Below, piece after piece: positions 52,424 to 60,534 of a stretch of DNA of 64,000 nt. The first letter of the stretch is position 1. Each line of letters opens with the position of its first letter. The position numbers and the translations under genes are program-made. The notes beneath the pieces are model-generated. The model was not told where the DNA came from, searched no databases, and was given only the letters and a program-made list of their open reading frames with translations. The stretch is from Paenibacillus sp. J5C2022 (GTDB lineage Bacteria > Bacillota > Bacilli > Paenibacillales > Paenibacillaceae), in NCBI RefSeq assembly GCF_025567625.1, contig NZ_JAOQJC010000003.1, forward strand, positions 124,001 through 188,000, read 5' to 3'.

Positions 52424-52437
52424 TGAAAGCGCATACT
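52424..52437 (-). promoter_or_regulatory. cre-like site before the rhamnosidase/transporter operon
   Basis: TGAAAGCGCATACT matches 13 of 14 positions of TGWAARCGYTWNCW. It lies 10-23 bases downstream of the expected start of transcription from the TATAAT at 52454-52459, a position suited to roadblock repression by CcpA. Confidence 0.6.
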
Positions 52438-52453
52438 ATTAGGTTTTTGGAAC

Positions 52454-52459
52454 ATTATA
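52454..52459 (-). promoter_or_regulatory. TATAAT -10 element of the rhamnosidase/transporter operon
   Basis: A perfect TATAAT on the minus strand, about 79 bases before the permease start. No good -35 hexamer is found 17 bases upstream. This would fit a promoter that needs an activator such as the AraC-type regulator encoded just upstream. Confidence 0.45.
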
Positions 52460-52503
52460 TTCGTTATTCGAACACCTTTTATGCTCCCCCTTACTATGGC
52501 CTG

Positions 52504-53703
52504 CTATAGCTTGCTGCGATACTCTTGCGGCGACTGGCGCTCATACTTTTTGAACACCTGATAGAAGTAAATATAGTTCTTGAATCCCGTCAACTCGCTA
52601 ATCTCCGAGATACGCCTGGTCGGGTCGCGCATTAATCGCTTGGCTTCCCTGATTCGTGTCCGGGTCACAATATCGACAAAGCTGCTGCCGGTCTCCTTGC
52701 GCAGCAGCCGACTCAGATGGCCTGTGCTAATATGAAAGCGGTCCGCTACAGCATGCAGTCCAATATCTTCTTCAAAATGCTCGTCGATGTATTGAAGAAC
52801 CCCCTTCACCAGCGGCCCATACGCCGCCCAGTTCCTATCGCGCAGCCTCAGCCGGCTCGATACCTCGACATACCGCTCGCGCAGCTGCTCCAGACGATGA
52901 AGCGGATAGCTGCATTCATAGCGGCAGCGTCCCTCCCCGAATTCCAACAACGCCCGCTTCAATGCATGCTCCCGGCGATGAACGGAGCCGGCAATGACTT
53001 CGTCCGCTGCCGACGAATGATACATGCAGACGTAAGCCACTTCGTTCAGCATAGGATAGCGGTATACCTCTTCCTCCTCCTCTAGCTTCATAAGCAGAAG
53101 AGATTCATCCAATTGTCCCAACCAGCTCTCGCTGGACTCCGTCCCAACTTCCTCACGAATGACGAATAGCACATAGGTATGCTGGAGCAGTGACAGCGTA
53201 TGGGCCGCTCCGGCAGATTCATACAAGCGAGACAAGTCGGCTTCCCCTGTCAATATATCGGATATATACTGGCGTCTGGCAGAAGCGATCAACTGCTCCT
53301 TCTCTTGCACAGCAAGGCGTTCTTGCCTCAGTGCGTTCGTTGCCTTCGTTACGGCCGCCATCATCTCGTCGTTGTTGAGCGGCTTCAATATATACTCCTG
53401 AACGCCGAGACGTACGCACTGCTTGGCATATTGGAAATCCTGATAGCCCGTAATGACGATCACCTTGCAGCTTGCCAACCGTTCCAGCGCATATTCCGCC
53501 AGCTGCAATCCGTCCATGTCCGGCATTCGGATGTCGGTAATAATGATGTCAGGCTCATGCTGTTCGATGACCCGCTTGCCTTCTATGCCGTCGCCGGCGC
53601 TGGCGACGAGCTCACAGTCCATCGAGGGCCAGTCCAGTGTCTCGACAATCGCTCTTCTGATCAATGGCTTGTCTTCAATAACCACCACTTTCATCGCCAG
53701 CAT
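52504..53703 (-). CDS. Response regulator with AraC-type DNA-binding domain, short YesN type
   Basis: A 399-aa regulator. The receiver has E10-D11, phospho-accepting D57 (IIITDIRMPD) and the Lys in YILKPL. The middle region is shorter than in the other four regulators of the window (479-542 aa). The AraC domain covers about 300-399 (VADRFHISTGHLSRLLRKE, ISEISELTGFKNYIYFYQVFKKY). It overlaps the kinase gene by 29 bases and lies directly before the rhamnosidase/transporter operon, its probable target. AAGGAGG lies 6 bases before the ATG. Confidence 0.92.
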   Translation of the reverse strand: MLAMKVVVIEDKPLIRRAIVETLDWPSMDCELVASAGDGIEGKRVIEQHEPDIIITDIRMPDMDGLQLAEYALERLASCKVIVITGYQDFQYAKQCVRLGVQEYILKPLNNDEMMAAVTKATNALRQERLAVQEKEQLIASARRQYISDILTGEADLSRLYESAGAAHTLSLLQHTYVLFVIREEVGTESSESWLGQLDESLLLMKLEEEEEVYRYPMLNEVAYVCMYHSSAADEVIAGSVHRREHALKRALLEFGEGRCRYECSYPLHRLEQLRERYVEVSSRLRLRDRNWAAYGPLVKGVLQYIDEHFEEDIGLHAVADRFHISTGHLSRLLRKETGSSFVDIVTRTRIREAKRLMRDPTRRISEISELTGFKNYIYFYQVFKKYERQSPQEYRSKL

Positions 53704-55489
53704 GGATGTCCTCCTTCCCTGTCTTCGGCAGCTTGATTATGATCCTCGTCCCTTGATGCAGCTCGCTGCGAATCTCGATTCCGTAATCCGCGCCGAACAA
53801 GATGCGCAGGCGCTTATGAACGCTTCGCACGCCGACGCGGGTTCCTCCGGAACCGGAACCGGAATCGGCGGCAGTGAGCGCATACTCTTCCTCCCTCAGC
53901 AATGCTTGTATCATGTCCTCCCTTATGCCAACCCCGTTGTCCTCCACCTCCAGCATCAGATGCTCCCCCTTGTCGCAGCAACGGATATGGATAATGCCGA
54001 CGCCTGATTTTTTCTCAATGCCATGGATAATTGCATTCTCCAGAATAGGCTGGAGGATGAATCGGGGGACGATCCATTCCAGCGCACTCTCTTCTATCTC
54101 GTACTTTACCTGCAAGCGGGATTCATAGGTGATTCCTTGCAAGGTCAAGTAATCGCGGATGAATTGAATCTCTTCCCGGAGCGCAATGAAGTCCCGCTTG
54201 CGGCTTATGCTCTCCCTGATCAGTCTGCCGAGCAGATAGATCGATTGTCCAATCTCCTGCTGCCCGTTAATTTTGGCCATACTGTGGATCGATTCCAGCG
54301 TATTGTAGAGGAAATGCGGATTCATCTGCGCTTGCAGCGCTTTATATTCGAATTCCAGCTGCTTGTATTCCGCCCGTTCCTTCTTCAGCTTCTCTTGGCT
54401 GGCCTCATGAATGAGCTCCTTGATTTTCGCAGCCATCCCGTTGAATTTCTCGGCGATAATGCCTATCTCATCGCGTCCGTCCGTTCGAATGACCGTATCC
54501 AATGCGCCTACGGACAGCGTCTTCATACGATTAACGAGAATATACAGCTTGTTCGTAATGGATTTGGACAGCAAGGCCGCATTAATGAATGCAGCGGCAA
54601 AGGCTACAATGAAGGTGACGAGGAGCCAGAATTGGATCGTCTTCATATAGGATGTGAACTGGTTAAAGGAAATAATGTTATGCAGTCTCCAGCGGCTGTC
54701 GGAGGTACTATTGGAGATATGAATGTATTTCTTGTTGCCGTGGTAGAACTCTTGATCCTCCCTGGCGGCAGCGGCAAGGAACAGCTCTTCGGAGAAGCTG
54801 TTATTGTAAATAATCAATTCTCCTTCGCCGTTCGTGTACATAATTTCGCCAGATTCTTCGCTATGCGGATAGATGGATTTGAAATATTCGCTTTCTACGC
54901 CAAGCACGAGAGAACCGCAATATGCCGATGATTGAAGATCGTACATCGCCCGCTTCATGAAAATGATTTCCTCGTCTCCTTGGCTCCAAATCGTCTGTCC
55001 CCGCTTGTCGTTCAGTCTCTCGATGTCAGCCTTGGATAGCTTGAAGCCCGACAGTACCGGATGATTCGTCGAGCCAAGGCGGAATTGCGCATACATCTCG
55101 CCATTTCTATCGTATACCGCGGCATAAGGGAAGATAGCGTTGGAGTAGACCATTTTATACAAGAACTGCCGAATGGATTGCTCCTTGGCGATATCGTCAT
55201 AGTTATTCTTGTCTTTATCGATCATCATCGGACAGAAGCCCGCATTTTTATACTGGGCGAAGGACAGCTCTTCCACCTCTTGTATTTTTTGCTCGAAATT
55301 CAATGCCACTTGCTCCAGCAGCAATGCCGAGCTCCTGGAGGACATCCCCTTCATTAGATTGGTGGACGCATAGTAATGCAATACACTGCTCATGGCCAGC
55401 GACAGAAAGATTAGAAGAAGGAAGGAGAAGAGAAATTTCGTCCTCAGCCTCCAATCTTTAAAGTTCAACCGCAACCTCTCTCGTCTCAT
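53675..55489 (-). CDS. Sensor histidine kinase, YesM type
   Basis: A 604-aa membrane kinase. It has helix 1 (FLFSFLLLIFLSLAMSSVL), an extracytoplasmic sensor (about 40-280), helix 2 (FWLLVTFIVAFAAAFINAALL) and HAMP. The His_kinase domain has the phospho-His in QMNPHFLYNTLES (about 392), and the HATPase motifs are PILENAIIHGI, VEDNGVGI and a G-rich GSGSGGTRVGVRSVHKRL. It follows the oxidoreductase gene by 35 bases and overlaps its regulator gene. It is therefore likely transcribed together with three sugar-metabolism genes. Confidence 0.92.
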   Translation of the reverse strand: MRRERLRLNFKDWRLRTKFLFSFLLLIFLSLAMSSVLHYYASTNLMKGMSSRSSALLLEQVALNFEQKIQEVEELSFAQYKNAGFCPMMIDKDKNNYDDIAKEQSIRQFLYKMVYSNAIFPYAAVYDRNGEMYAQFRLGSTNHPVLSGFKLSKADIERLNDKRGQTIWSQGDEEIIFMKRAMYDLQSSAYCGSLVLGVESEYFKSIYPHSEESGEIMYTNGEGELIIYNNSFSEELFLAAAAREDQEFYHGNKKYIHISNSTSDSRWRLHNIISFNQFTSYMKTIQFWLLVTFIVAFAAAFINAALLSKSITNKLYILVNRMKTLSVGALDTVIRTDGRDEIGIIAEKFNGMAAKIKELIHEASQEKLKKERAEYKQLEFEYKALQAQMNPHFLYNTLESIHSMAKINGQQEIGQSIYLLGRLIRESISRKRDFIALREEIQFIRDYLTLQGITYESRLQVKYEIEESALEWIVPRFILQPILENAIIHGIEKKSGVGIIHIRCCDKGEHLMLEVEDNGVGIREDMIQALLREEEYALTAADSGSGSGGTRVGVRSVHKRLRILFGADYGIEIRSELHQGTRIIIKLPKTGKEDIHAGDESGGY

Positions 55490-55524
55490 GGATTCCCCCG
55501 TTTCTGTCCACGCTCAAGATCGAT

Positions 55525-56439
55525 TCAGGGCAGACTGTTCATGTTCACATGTCTTCTCTGGGACCGGCTCTCATTGACAGCTTCAATGAAACGGATGATG
55601 GCAAGCGTCTCCTCAGCCGCGATATCCGCTCTTCCCGTACGGAACATCTTGATGATCCTCTCCAGCATCACTGCCGCCATAGGCTTACTGCTCTCCGCCG
55701 ATGTGATGGCCACGCTCCTGTCCCTATAATGCAAGGTGGCTCCATACTGGTAATTGCCCGTCCGATTGCCGCGAATTGTGCCTATGCGGCCGTCAGCCCA
55801 CTCCCCCACGGCATATTCGAACCGGTCATTGAAGGTGGCGCTTACCGATTCGCAGTGACGGCCAAGTATGCGGAACAGCATCTCGACGCCATGTATGCCG
55901 TACCAGAACCATCCCGGATTCGTCGCCTCCAATGCCATGGGGCTATAGCAATCCGCCCCCATCACATCGGCATCCTCCTTCAGTGCCGTCTCCAGAGGCT
56001 CCAGGTACCGGAGCACTGAGCAACTCATAATCGGAATGCCATAACTGGCTGCAAGCTTGTAGATATGCTCTGCTTCCTGCAAGCTGCAAGTGAACGGCTT
56101 GTCGATGAACACAGGCTTCCCGTAACACGCAATCGCTTCGAACTGGCTCTTATGCACTCGTCCGTCGACACTCGTAATAAGCAGCGCATCGCTAGCCTCT
56201 GCTACTTCCTCCGGACTTGCCATAATCGCAACGCCGTACTGCCCGCGCAATTGCTCGGTGAAGCCTTCGACGCGGCTATAGCTGGCTGCCAGATCGGAAG
56301 AACCGCCCGGATAACCCGCCATGATTCGCGCACCGGGTACATGATGGGGATGTGCCGGATCTTGAAGCAGCTCCGTGAATTTGATGACATGCGACGTATC
56401 CAGCCCGATCATTCCCAGCTTCAATTCCTCGTTAACCAT
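55525..56439 (-). CDS. Gfo/Idh/MocA-family oxidoreductase
   Basis: A 304-aa NAD(P)-dependent sugar or cyclitol dehydrogenase-like protein. The usual GxGxxG is replaced by MIGLDTSH at the N-terminus, a variant nucleotide-binding start. The active-site DKP Lys (K114 in VFIDKPF) is present. The C-terminal part has GIHGVEMLFRILG, where the His is the usual catalytic position. The chain is shorter than typical members (330-390). The ATG at 56439 has GAGG 8 bases upstream and lies 5 bases after the enolase-superfamily gene. It probably oxidises or rearranges a sugar derivative together with the two upstream enzymes. Confidence 0.85.
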   Translation of the reverse strand: MVNEELKLGMIGLDTSHVIKFTELLQDPAHPHHVPGARIMAGYPGGSSDLAASYSRVEGFTEQLRGQYGVAIMASPEEVAEASDALLITSVDGRVHKSQFEAIACYGKPVFIDKPFTCSLQEAEHIYKLAASYGIPIMSCSVLRYLEPLETALKEDADVMGADCYSPMALEATNPGWFWYGIHGVEMLFRILGRHCESVSATFNDRFEYAVGEWADGRIGTIRGNRTGNYQYGATLHYRDRSVAITSAESSKPMAAVMLERIIKMFRTGRADIAAEETLAIIRFIEAVNESRSQRRHVNMNSLP

Positions 56440-56444
56440 TCCCG

Positions 56445-57569
56445 TCACCTCACACTTGATAAGTAGCGTACCTTCTCTTCATCAACTGCAATGCCCAACC
56501 CCGCTCCTGCCGGAAGCTGCAGCTTGCCTCCCTTAATCGTCAGGGGCTGCGCAAGAATGTCCTCTTGCAGATATTGCGGCCCGTTCCACGCGCATGGCGT
56601 AGTCACGCCGAAAGCGCAGGCGAGCTGCAGATTGGCGGCCAAGCCGACCCCCGTCTCCGTCAAGCCGCTGCACACCGTCATAAGCGGCGCATGCCGGGCG
56701 ATCTCCATGCATATGCGTGACGGGAACAGCCCGCTGTTCCGGGTTGGCTTGGCGACATAAGCCGTAATCAAGTCATGACGTATCCACTCCATCAGCTCTC
56801 TCGGGGTCACGATCGGCTCGTCTACTCCGATCGGGATGCGCAGGCGGGATGTCAACCGAGCCAAGTCCTTCAATTGATTCGAGGGCAGCGGTTGCTCGAG
56901 CAGATCAAGTCCGCTGCTCTCCAGATCCGGCAAGATGCGCACTATTTCATGGAACGCATATCCGCCATTGGCATCGCCCCATAGGAATCCGTCCGGCACC
57001 TTCTCCTTCAGCCAATTGCACTGCATCACATCGAAGGCTGCATTCATCCCCAGCTTCACATTGAAGTTGCGATAGCCATGCTGCAGACCATCGTCTACAG
57101 ATCGTTCCAATGCATCCATATCGGAAGCGCTTACCGTCCAGCTCAGCGCAACCTCCGCTGCGGGCTGGTAGCCCCACAGCTTCGCAATGGACATCCCCCG
57201 TCTTCTTCCCAGCAGATCATGGACAGCCGTATCTATGCCGCACTTGGCGATAGGATGCGCCGAAGAGAATGCCGGTGCGATAACAGCATTCATCGCCTGG
57301 TGGATACCGGCAATGTCGTCCGCATCTCTGCCGATTACAGCCGGCAGAAGGTAATTGTCCAGCGTGCCGACGACCGTCTCCATCGTCTCTGACGACCACA
57401 GGCGGCTTGGCGAAGCTTCTCCCCATCCTGAATGGCCGGCTTCATCCGTCAGTTTGATCAGCACAACCGTTCGAGCGTTGCTCTTGCCTCCGACGGCGCC
57501 GCGCGACGTTTTGAACAGGCCCTTCATAGGAATATGCAGCGGGAACAGCTCTGCTCTTTCAATGTTCAT
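56445..57569 (-). CDS. Enolase-superfamily enzyme (muconate lactonizing/mandelate racemase type)
   Basis: A 374-aa enzyme with an N-terminal capping domain and a (beta/alpha)7 barrel. Metal ligands are D199 (WGDANGGY), E225 (LLEQPL) and D250 (GVDEPI). Base Lys residues are K172 and K274 (AKPTRNSG). The usual KxK motif on the second strand reads NVK here, so the first Lys is Asn170. Members abstract a proton alpha to a carboxylate, giving racemisation, cycloisomerisation or sugar-acid dehydration. Exact chemistry cannot be told. It overlaps the upstream oxidoreductase gene by 11 bases. The ATG at 57569 has AGAGGTG 9 bases upstream. Confidence 0.87.
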   Translation of the reverse strand: MNIERAELFPLHIPMKGLFKTSRGAVGGKSNARTVVLIKLTDEAGHSGWGEASPSRLWSSETMETVVGTLDNYLLPAVIGRDADDIAGIHQAMNAVIAPAFSSAHPIAKCGIDTAVHDLLGRRRGMSIAKLWGYQPAAEVALSWTVSASDMDALERSVDDGLQHGYRNFNVKLGMNAAFDVMQCNWLKEKVPDGFLWGDANGGYAFHEIVRILPDLESSGLDLLEQPLPSNQLKDLARLTSRLRIPIGVDEPIVTPRELMEWIRHDLITAYVAKPTRNSGLFPSRICMEIARHAPLMTVCSGLTETGVGLAANLQLACAFGVTTPCAWNGPQYLQEDILAQPLTIKGGKLQLPAGAGLGIAVDEEKVRYLSSVR

Positions 57570-58692
57570 GGCGGGATGCACCTCTTCCCGATTTTTTGAC
57601 ATTGGCTATGATGCCTTCTGTCGTATACCAGGGATCTCCTGCGACGATCGGCAGTTCGACCTTCCGGCCAAGCGTAGCTGATTTGTATATCGCCGTAATC
57701 GCTTCAATTGTCCTTCTGCCCTCCAGCCCGCTTACCGACGGCTCCTCATCGTATACAATCGACTGGAACAGATCGTAATAGCAATCGCAATGGCTTGGCT
57801 TCGGCATATCCAGCTGCGGCTTCGCCTTCGCTGCGACGCTCTCCAGCCTCCGCACCTCTTCCGCATCCATCTTCGCCCCTCCTTGCTCTGTCTGTCTTAC
57901 CGCATGGACAAAGTAGGGGTAGCTGACATAATGGCGATCGGAAGAAAAGCTCATCGCATGCCCTTCCTTGACCGTGTTCAGCGAACAGCTGACTTGCGCC
58001 GCTGCGCCGCTCTGGAATCTGAACATCGCCAGCGACAGGTCCTCTACTTCAATATCGTGATTAAGCGTGTCCATCTCCGCCTGCACACTGGCAAGAGGCG
58101 TATCCATGAGCCATAGGAACAGATCCAGCGTATGAATGGAGTGGTTCATCGTCACTCCGCCGCTCTCCGTCTCGAACTTGCCGCGCCAAGGCACGTCGTA
58201 GTAGTTGCTGCCGCGCCAGTAATTGCCGCTCATCTGCGCGAATACGACTGGCCCCATCATGCCGGACGACATAATATGCTTCATCTTCTGAATATCCGGC
58301 AAGAAGCGCAGTTGGAACACGGTAGCCAGCTTGCATCGATGCTCGCGTGCCGCCTCCAGCATCTCGTCGCAATCTTGCAGGGAAGGCGCCAGCGGCTTCT
58401 CGCACAACACATGCTTGCCCATCCGGAATGCCTCAATGGCCGGTTCCTTATGGAAGAACGGCGGTGTACACAACGCAATGACATCAATGTCCTCCCTGCT
58501 GAGCATGTCCCGGTAATCGGCGTAGATGTCGGCTTGTGCTCCGGCCAATGCAGCCGCCTCCTCCGCCTTCTCCAGATCAATATCCGATACCGCTTTAATC
58601 TCGCACCAATCATGCAGCAGTCGGCAAGCTTCTATATGCCTCTTCGCTATTATACCGCAGCCGATAATGCCAATTCCGAATTTCCTCTTCAT
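57559..58692 (-). CDS. Gfo/Idh/MocA-family oxidoreductase
   Basis: A 377-aa NAD(P)-dependent sugar dehydrogenase-like protein. It has a Rossmann start GIGIIGCGIIAKRH, the active-site Lys in CEKPLA (K99), and a C-terminal domain with GGVTMNHSIHTLDLFLWL, where NHSIHTLD carries the usual catalytic His. It is first in an operon of two oxidoreductases, an enolase-superfamily enzyme and a two-component system. Typical roles are oxidation of sugar or uronic-acid derivatives such as rhamnose or inositol type compounds; which one applies is not known. AGGAGA lies 9 bases before the ATG. Confidence 0.9.
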   Translation of the reverse strand: MKRKFGIGIIGCGIIAKRHIEACRLLHDWCEIKAVSDIDLEKAEEAAALAGAQADIYADYRDMLSREDIDVIALCTPPFFHKEPAIEAFRMGKHVLCEKPLAPSLQDCDEMLEAAREHRCKLATVFQLRFLPDIQKMKHIMSSGMMGPVVFAQMSGNYWRGSNYYDVPWRGKFETESGGVTMNHSIHTLDLFLWLMDTPLASVQAEMDTLNHDIEVEDLSLAMFRFQSGAAAQVSCSLNTVKEGHAMSFSSDRHYVSYPYFVHAVRQTEQGGAKMDAEEVRRLESVAAKAKPQLDMPKPSHCDCYYDLFQSIVYDEEPSVSGLEGRRTIEAITAIYKSATLGRKVELPIVAGDPWYTTEGIIANVKKSGRGASRHEH

Positions 58693-59189
58693 CGCTTCTC
58701 ATCTCCTATTCGCAGCCTGTTAGTCGCCTGCCTTATTCTACCTTCATCTTACAACACGCCGACTTCATTGACGGCGGTTACGTTGCAATAGGAGATTATT
58801 ATGCAATGATTGTCGCTCACCCATTTCCGCTAACGGATGCCGTTCTCCTATTTCCGCTAACGGATGCTACAGAAGCTATTTCTAGCTTATTAGTCTCATT
58901 TTAAATGTAACGGATCTGACGGAGCTTATTTAGCTCTAATTCATTAAATCGACGGTAGATGAAGTGGATTAACGTCGCTGACAACCGTTACGCTTCAACA
59001 TGTGTCATATCAGCTCCAATAACCGCAATAGCGACCGTTAGGCTTACTATCCATAGTGGATGCGCGCCGAATCGTGAACTTAAGCAAAGCAATGTGCAAC
59101 TCCACTACCGCGGCCAAGCATACAAAGCAGTGCGCAGCTTCGCTTCCGGGGGGGCGAGCATATAATGGAATCGGGGGGCAACCATGCAG
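58693..59189. other. Non-genic region with degenerate repeats
   Basis: About 500 bases without a supported gene, more AT-rich than its surroundings. ATTTCCGCTAACGGATGC occurs at 58823-58840 and again at 58850-58867 (27-bp period). Looser echoes of TAACGGAT and CCGTTA continue to about 59040. The part nearest 58693 must hold the promoter of the oxidoreductase operon, but no clear hexamer pair is seen. Confidence 0.55.
58823..58867. repeat. Two direct copies of an 18-bp intergenic repeat, 27 bp apart
   Basis: ATTTCCGCTAACGGATGC is repeated exactly at 58823-58840 and 58850-58867. Each copy includes the short palindromic core CCGCTAACGG, imperfect in its centre. Degenerate relatives follow. Confidence 0.7.
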
Positions 59190-59243
59190 CAAAAAAAAGC
59201 GCAAGTTCCGAGATGAACATATCCCGAGAACTTACGCTTTTTT
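59190..59243 (-). terminator. Terminator after the M42 peptidase gene
   Basis: On the minus strand AAGCGTAAGTTC pairs with GAACTTGCGCTT (one mismatch) around a 19-base loop, followed by a run of T. The plus strand also has a T-run after the stem, so it could work in both directions. Confidence 0.75.
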
Positions 59244-59315
59244 ATTATTACTGCCATCCCGTCATGCTCAACAGGGCCGCTTCTTCGTACGAAATCTATG
59301 AGACAGCCCTTCGCA

Positions 59316-60374
59316 TTATCTGACAATCGTCTCCAAGGCCGAACGATCGGTGTGCTTCACAAGCTGAATCAGCAGCTCCTTCGCTTGCGCGTAATCCTCC
59401 GTATGAATGAGGGAAGACGACGTATGCGCATAGCGGGTGCAAATGCCGATGACCGTGGACGGCACGCCTATGCCATGCAGTTGGACACGGCTTGCATCAG
59501 TCGTGCCCTTGCCGACATAATACTGATACCTGATGCCGCAGCTATCCGCGATGTCGGTAACGAATTCCACCAGTCCGCGATGCGTGATCATGGCGCCGTC
59601 CAGTATGCGCAGCAAGGTGCCGTCGCCGAGCCGGCCGAACGCCGAGCGGTCGCCGGTCGCATCGAATGCCGGGCTGGCGTCAAGCACATAGGCGATATCC
59701 GGCTGAATCAGCTCGGCCGCCGTATGGGCTCCCTTCAGTCCGACCTCCTCCTGCACTGTCGCTCCCGCATACAGCGTATTCGGCAGCTTCTCATCCTTCA
59801 GCGCCTTGAGCAGCTCGATGGCGAGGCCGACGCCGTAGCGGTTGTCCCACGCCTTCGCCATAATCGTGCGGCCATCGGCAAGCGGCGTGAACGGGCATAC
59901 CGGCACGATCTGCTGTCCCGGCTTAACGCCCAGCTCCATCGCTTGCTCCTTGCTGTAAGCGCCGATGTCAATGAACATCTGCTCCATGTCAACCGTCTTG
60001 TCGCGATCCTTGCCGAGCATCGGCGGAGTGGCGATGACGCCGGGAAGCGCTCCGCTTGCCGTAATGACATGCACCCGCTGCGCCGGGAGCACCCCATTGT
60101 TCCAGCCGCCAAGCGGTGAGAACTTCAGCATGCCATGCGGCGTAATCTGCGTGACCATGAAGCCGACTTCATCCATATGGCCCGCTACCATGATTTTCGG
60201 ACCGCCTTCTTCCCCCCGGCGCACCCCGAAGATGCTGCCGAGCCGGTCTGTTATGATCTCATCGGATACCGGGGCAATCTGCTCCCGAACGAATGCCCGC
60301 ACTTGGGACTCGAAGCCCGGAGCGCCGGGCAATTCCGTCAATGTTTTGAACAAGGATAACGTCTCTGCATTCAT
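59316..60374 (-). CDS. M42-family metallo-aminopeptidase (glutamyl aminopeptidase/FrvX type)
   Basis: A 352-aa cytoplasmic zinc peptidase, the usual length for the family. Metal and catalytic residues are visible: H66 and D68 (VAGHMDEVGF), D177 (AWDNRYGVGLA), E209-E210 (VQEEVGLKGA), D232 (VLDASPA) and H317 (RYAHTS). M42 enzymes form large tetrahedral assemblies that trim peptides from the N-terminus. The start is the ATG at 60374; the frame is open further upstream but lacks a better start. It appears to be a single-gene unit with its own terminator. It is not obviously linked to the sugar operons. A possible extended -10 (TGGTATAGT, 60459-60467) lies upstream. Confidence 0.92.
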   Translation of the reverse strand: MNAETLSLFKTLTELPGAPGFESQVRAFVREQIAPVSDEIITDRLGSIFGVRRGEEGGPKIMVAGHMDEVGFMVTQITPHGMLKFSPLGGWNNGVLPAQRVHVITASGALPGVIATPPMLGKDRDKTVDMEQMFIDIGAYSKEQAMELGVKPGQQIVPVCPFTPLADGRTIMAKAWDNRYGVGLAIELLKALKDEKLPNTLYAGATVQEEVGLKGAHTAAELIQPDIAYVLDASPAFDATGDRSAFGRLGDGTLLRILDGAMITHRGLVEFVTDIADSCGIRYQYYVGKGTTDASRVQLHGIGVPSTVIGICTRYAHTSSSLIHTEDYAQAKELLIQLVKHTDRSALETIVR

Positions 60375-60458
60375 TGGATATCCACTACCTTTCCTTCTGC
60401 GGCACAAGCGCCTTCCTCTCTCGCAGCTTGTCCGTCCGAATTTCCACACTTCCTCTAT

Positions 60459-60467
60459 ACTATACCA
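60459..60467 (-). promoter_or_regulatory. Possible extended -10 promoter of the M42 peptidase gene
   Basis: TGGTATAGT on the minus strand fits TGnTATAAT with one mismatch, about 90 bases before the start codon and after the weak terminator of the regulator gene. Confidence 0.35.
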
Positions 60468-60510
60468 TTCCTATGTCCAAATCTCAGCTTCCTCCACCCG
60501 TTATTGCACG

Positions 60511-60530
60511 AAAAAAACCTATAGAGGTCT
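60511..60530 (-). terminator. Weak terminator-like element after the regulator gene
   Basis: On the minus strand ACCTCTATAGGT can form a short 4-bp stem followed by seven T. The stem is weak, so termination would be partial at best. Confidence 0.35.
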
Positions 60531-60534
60531 GAGT

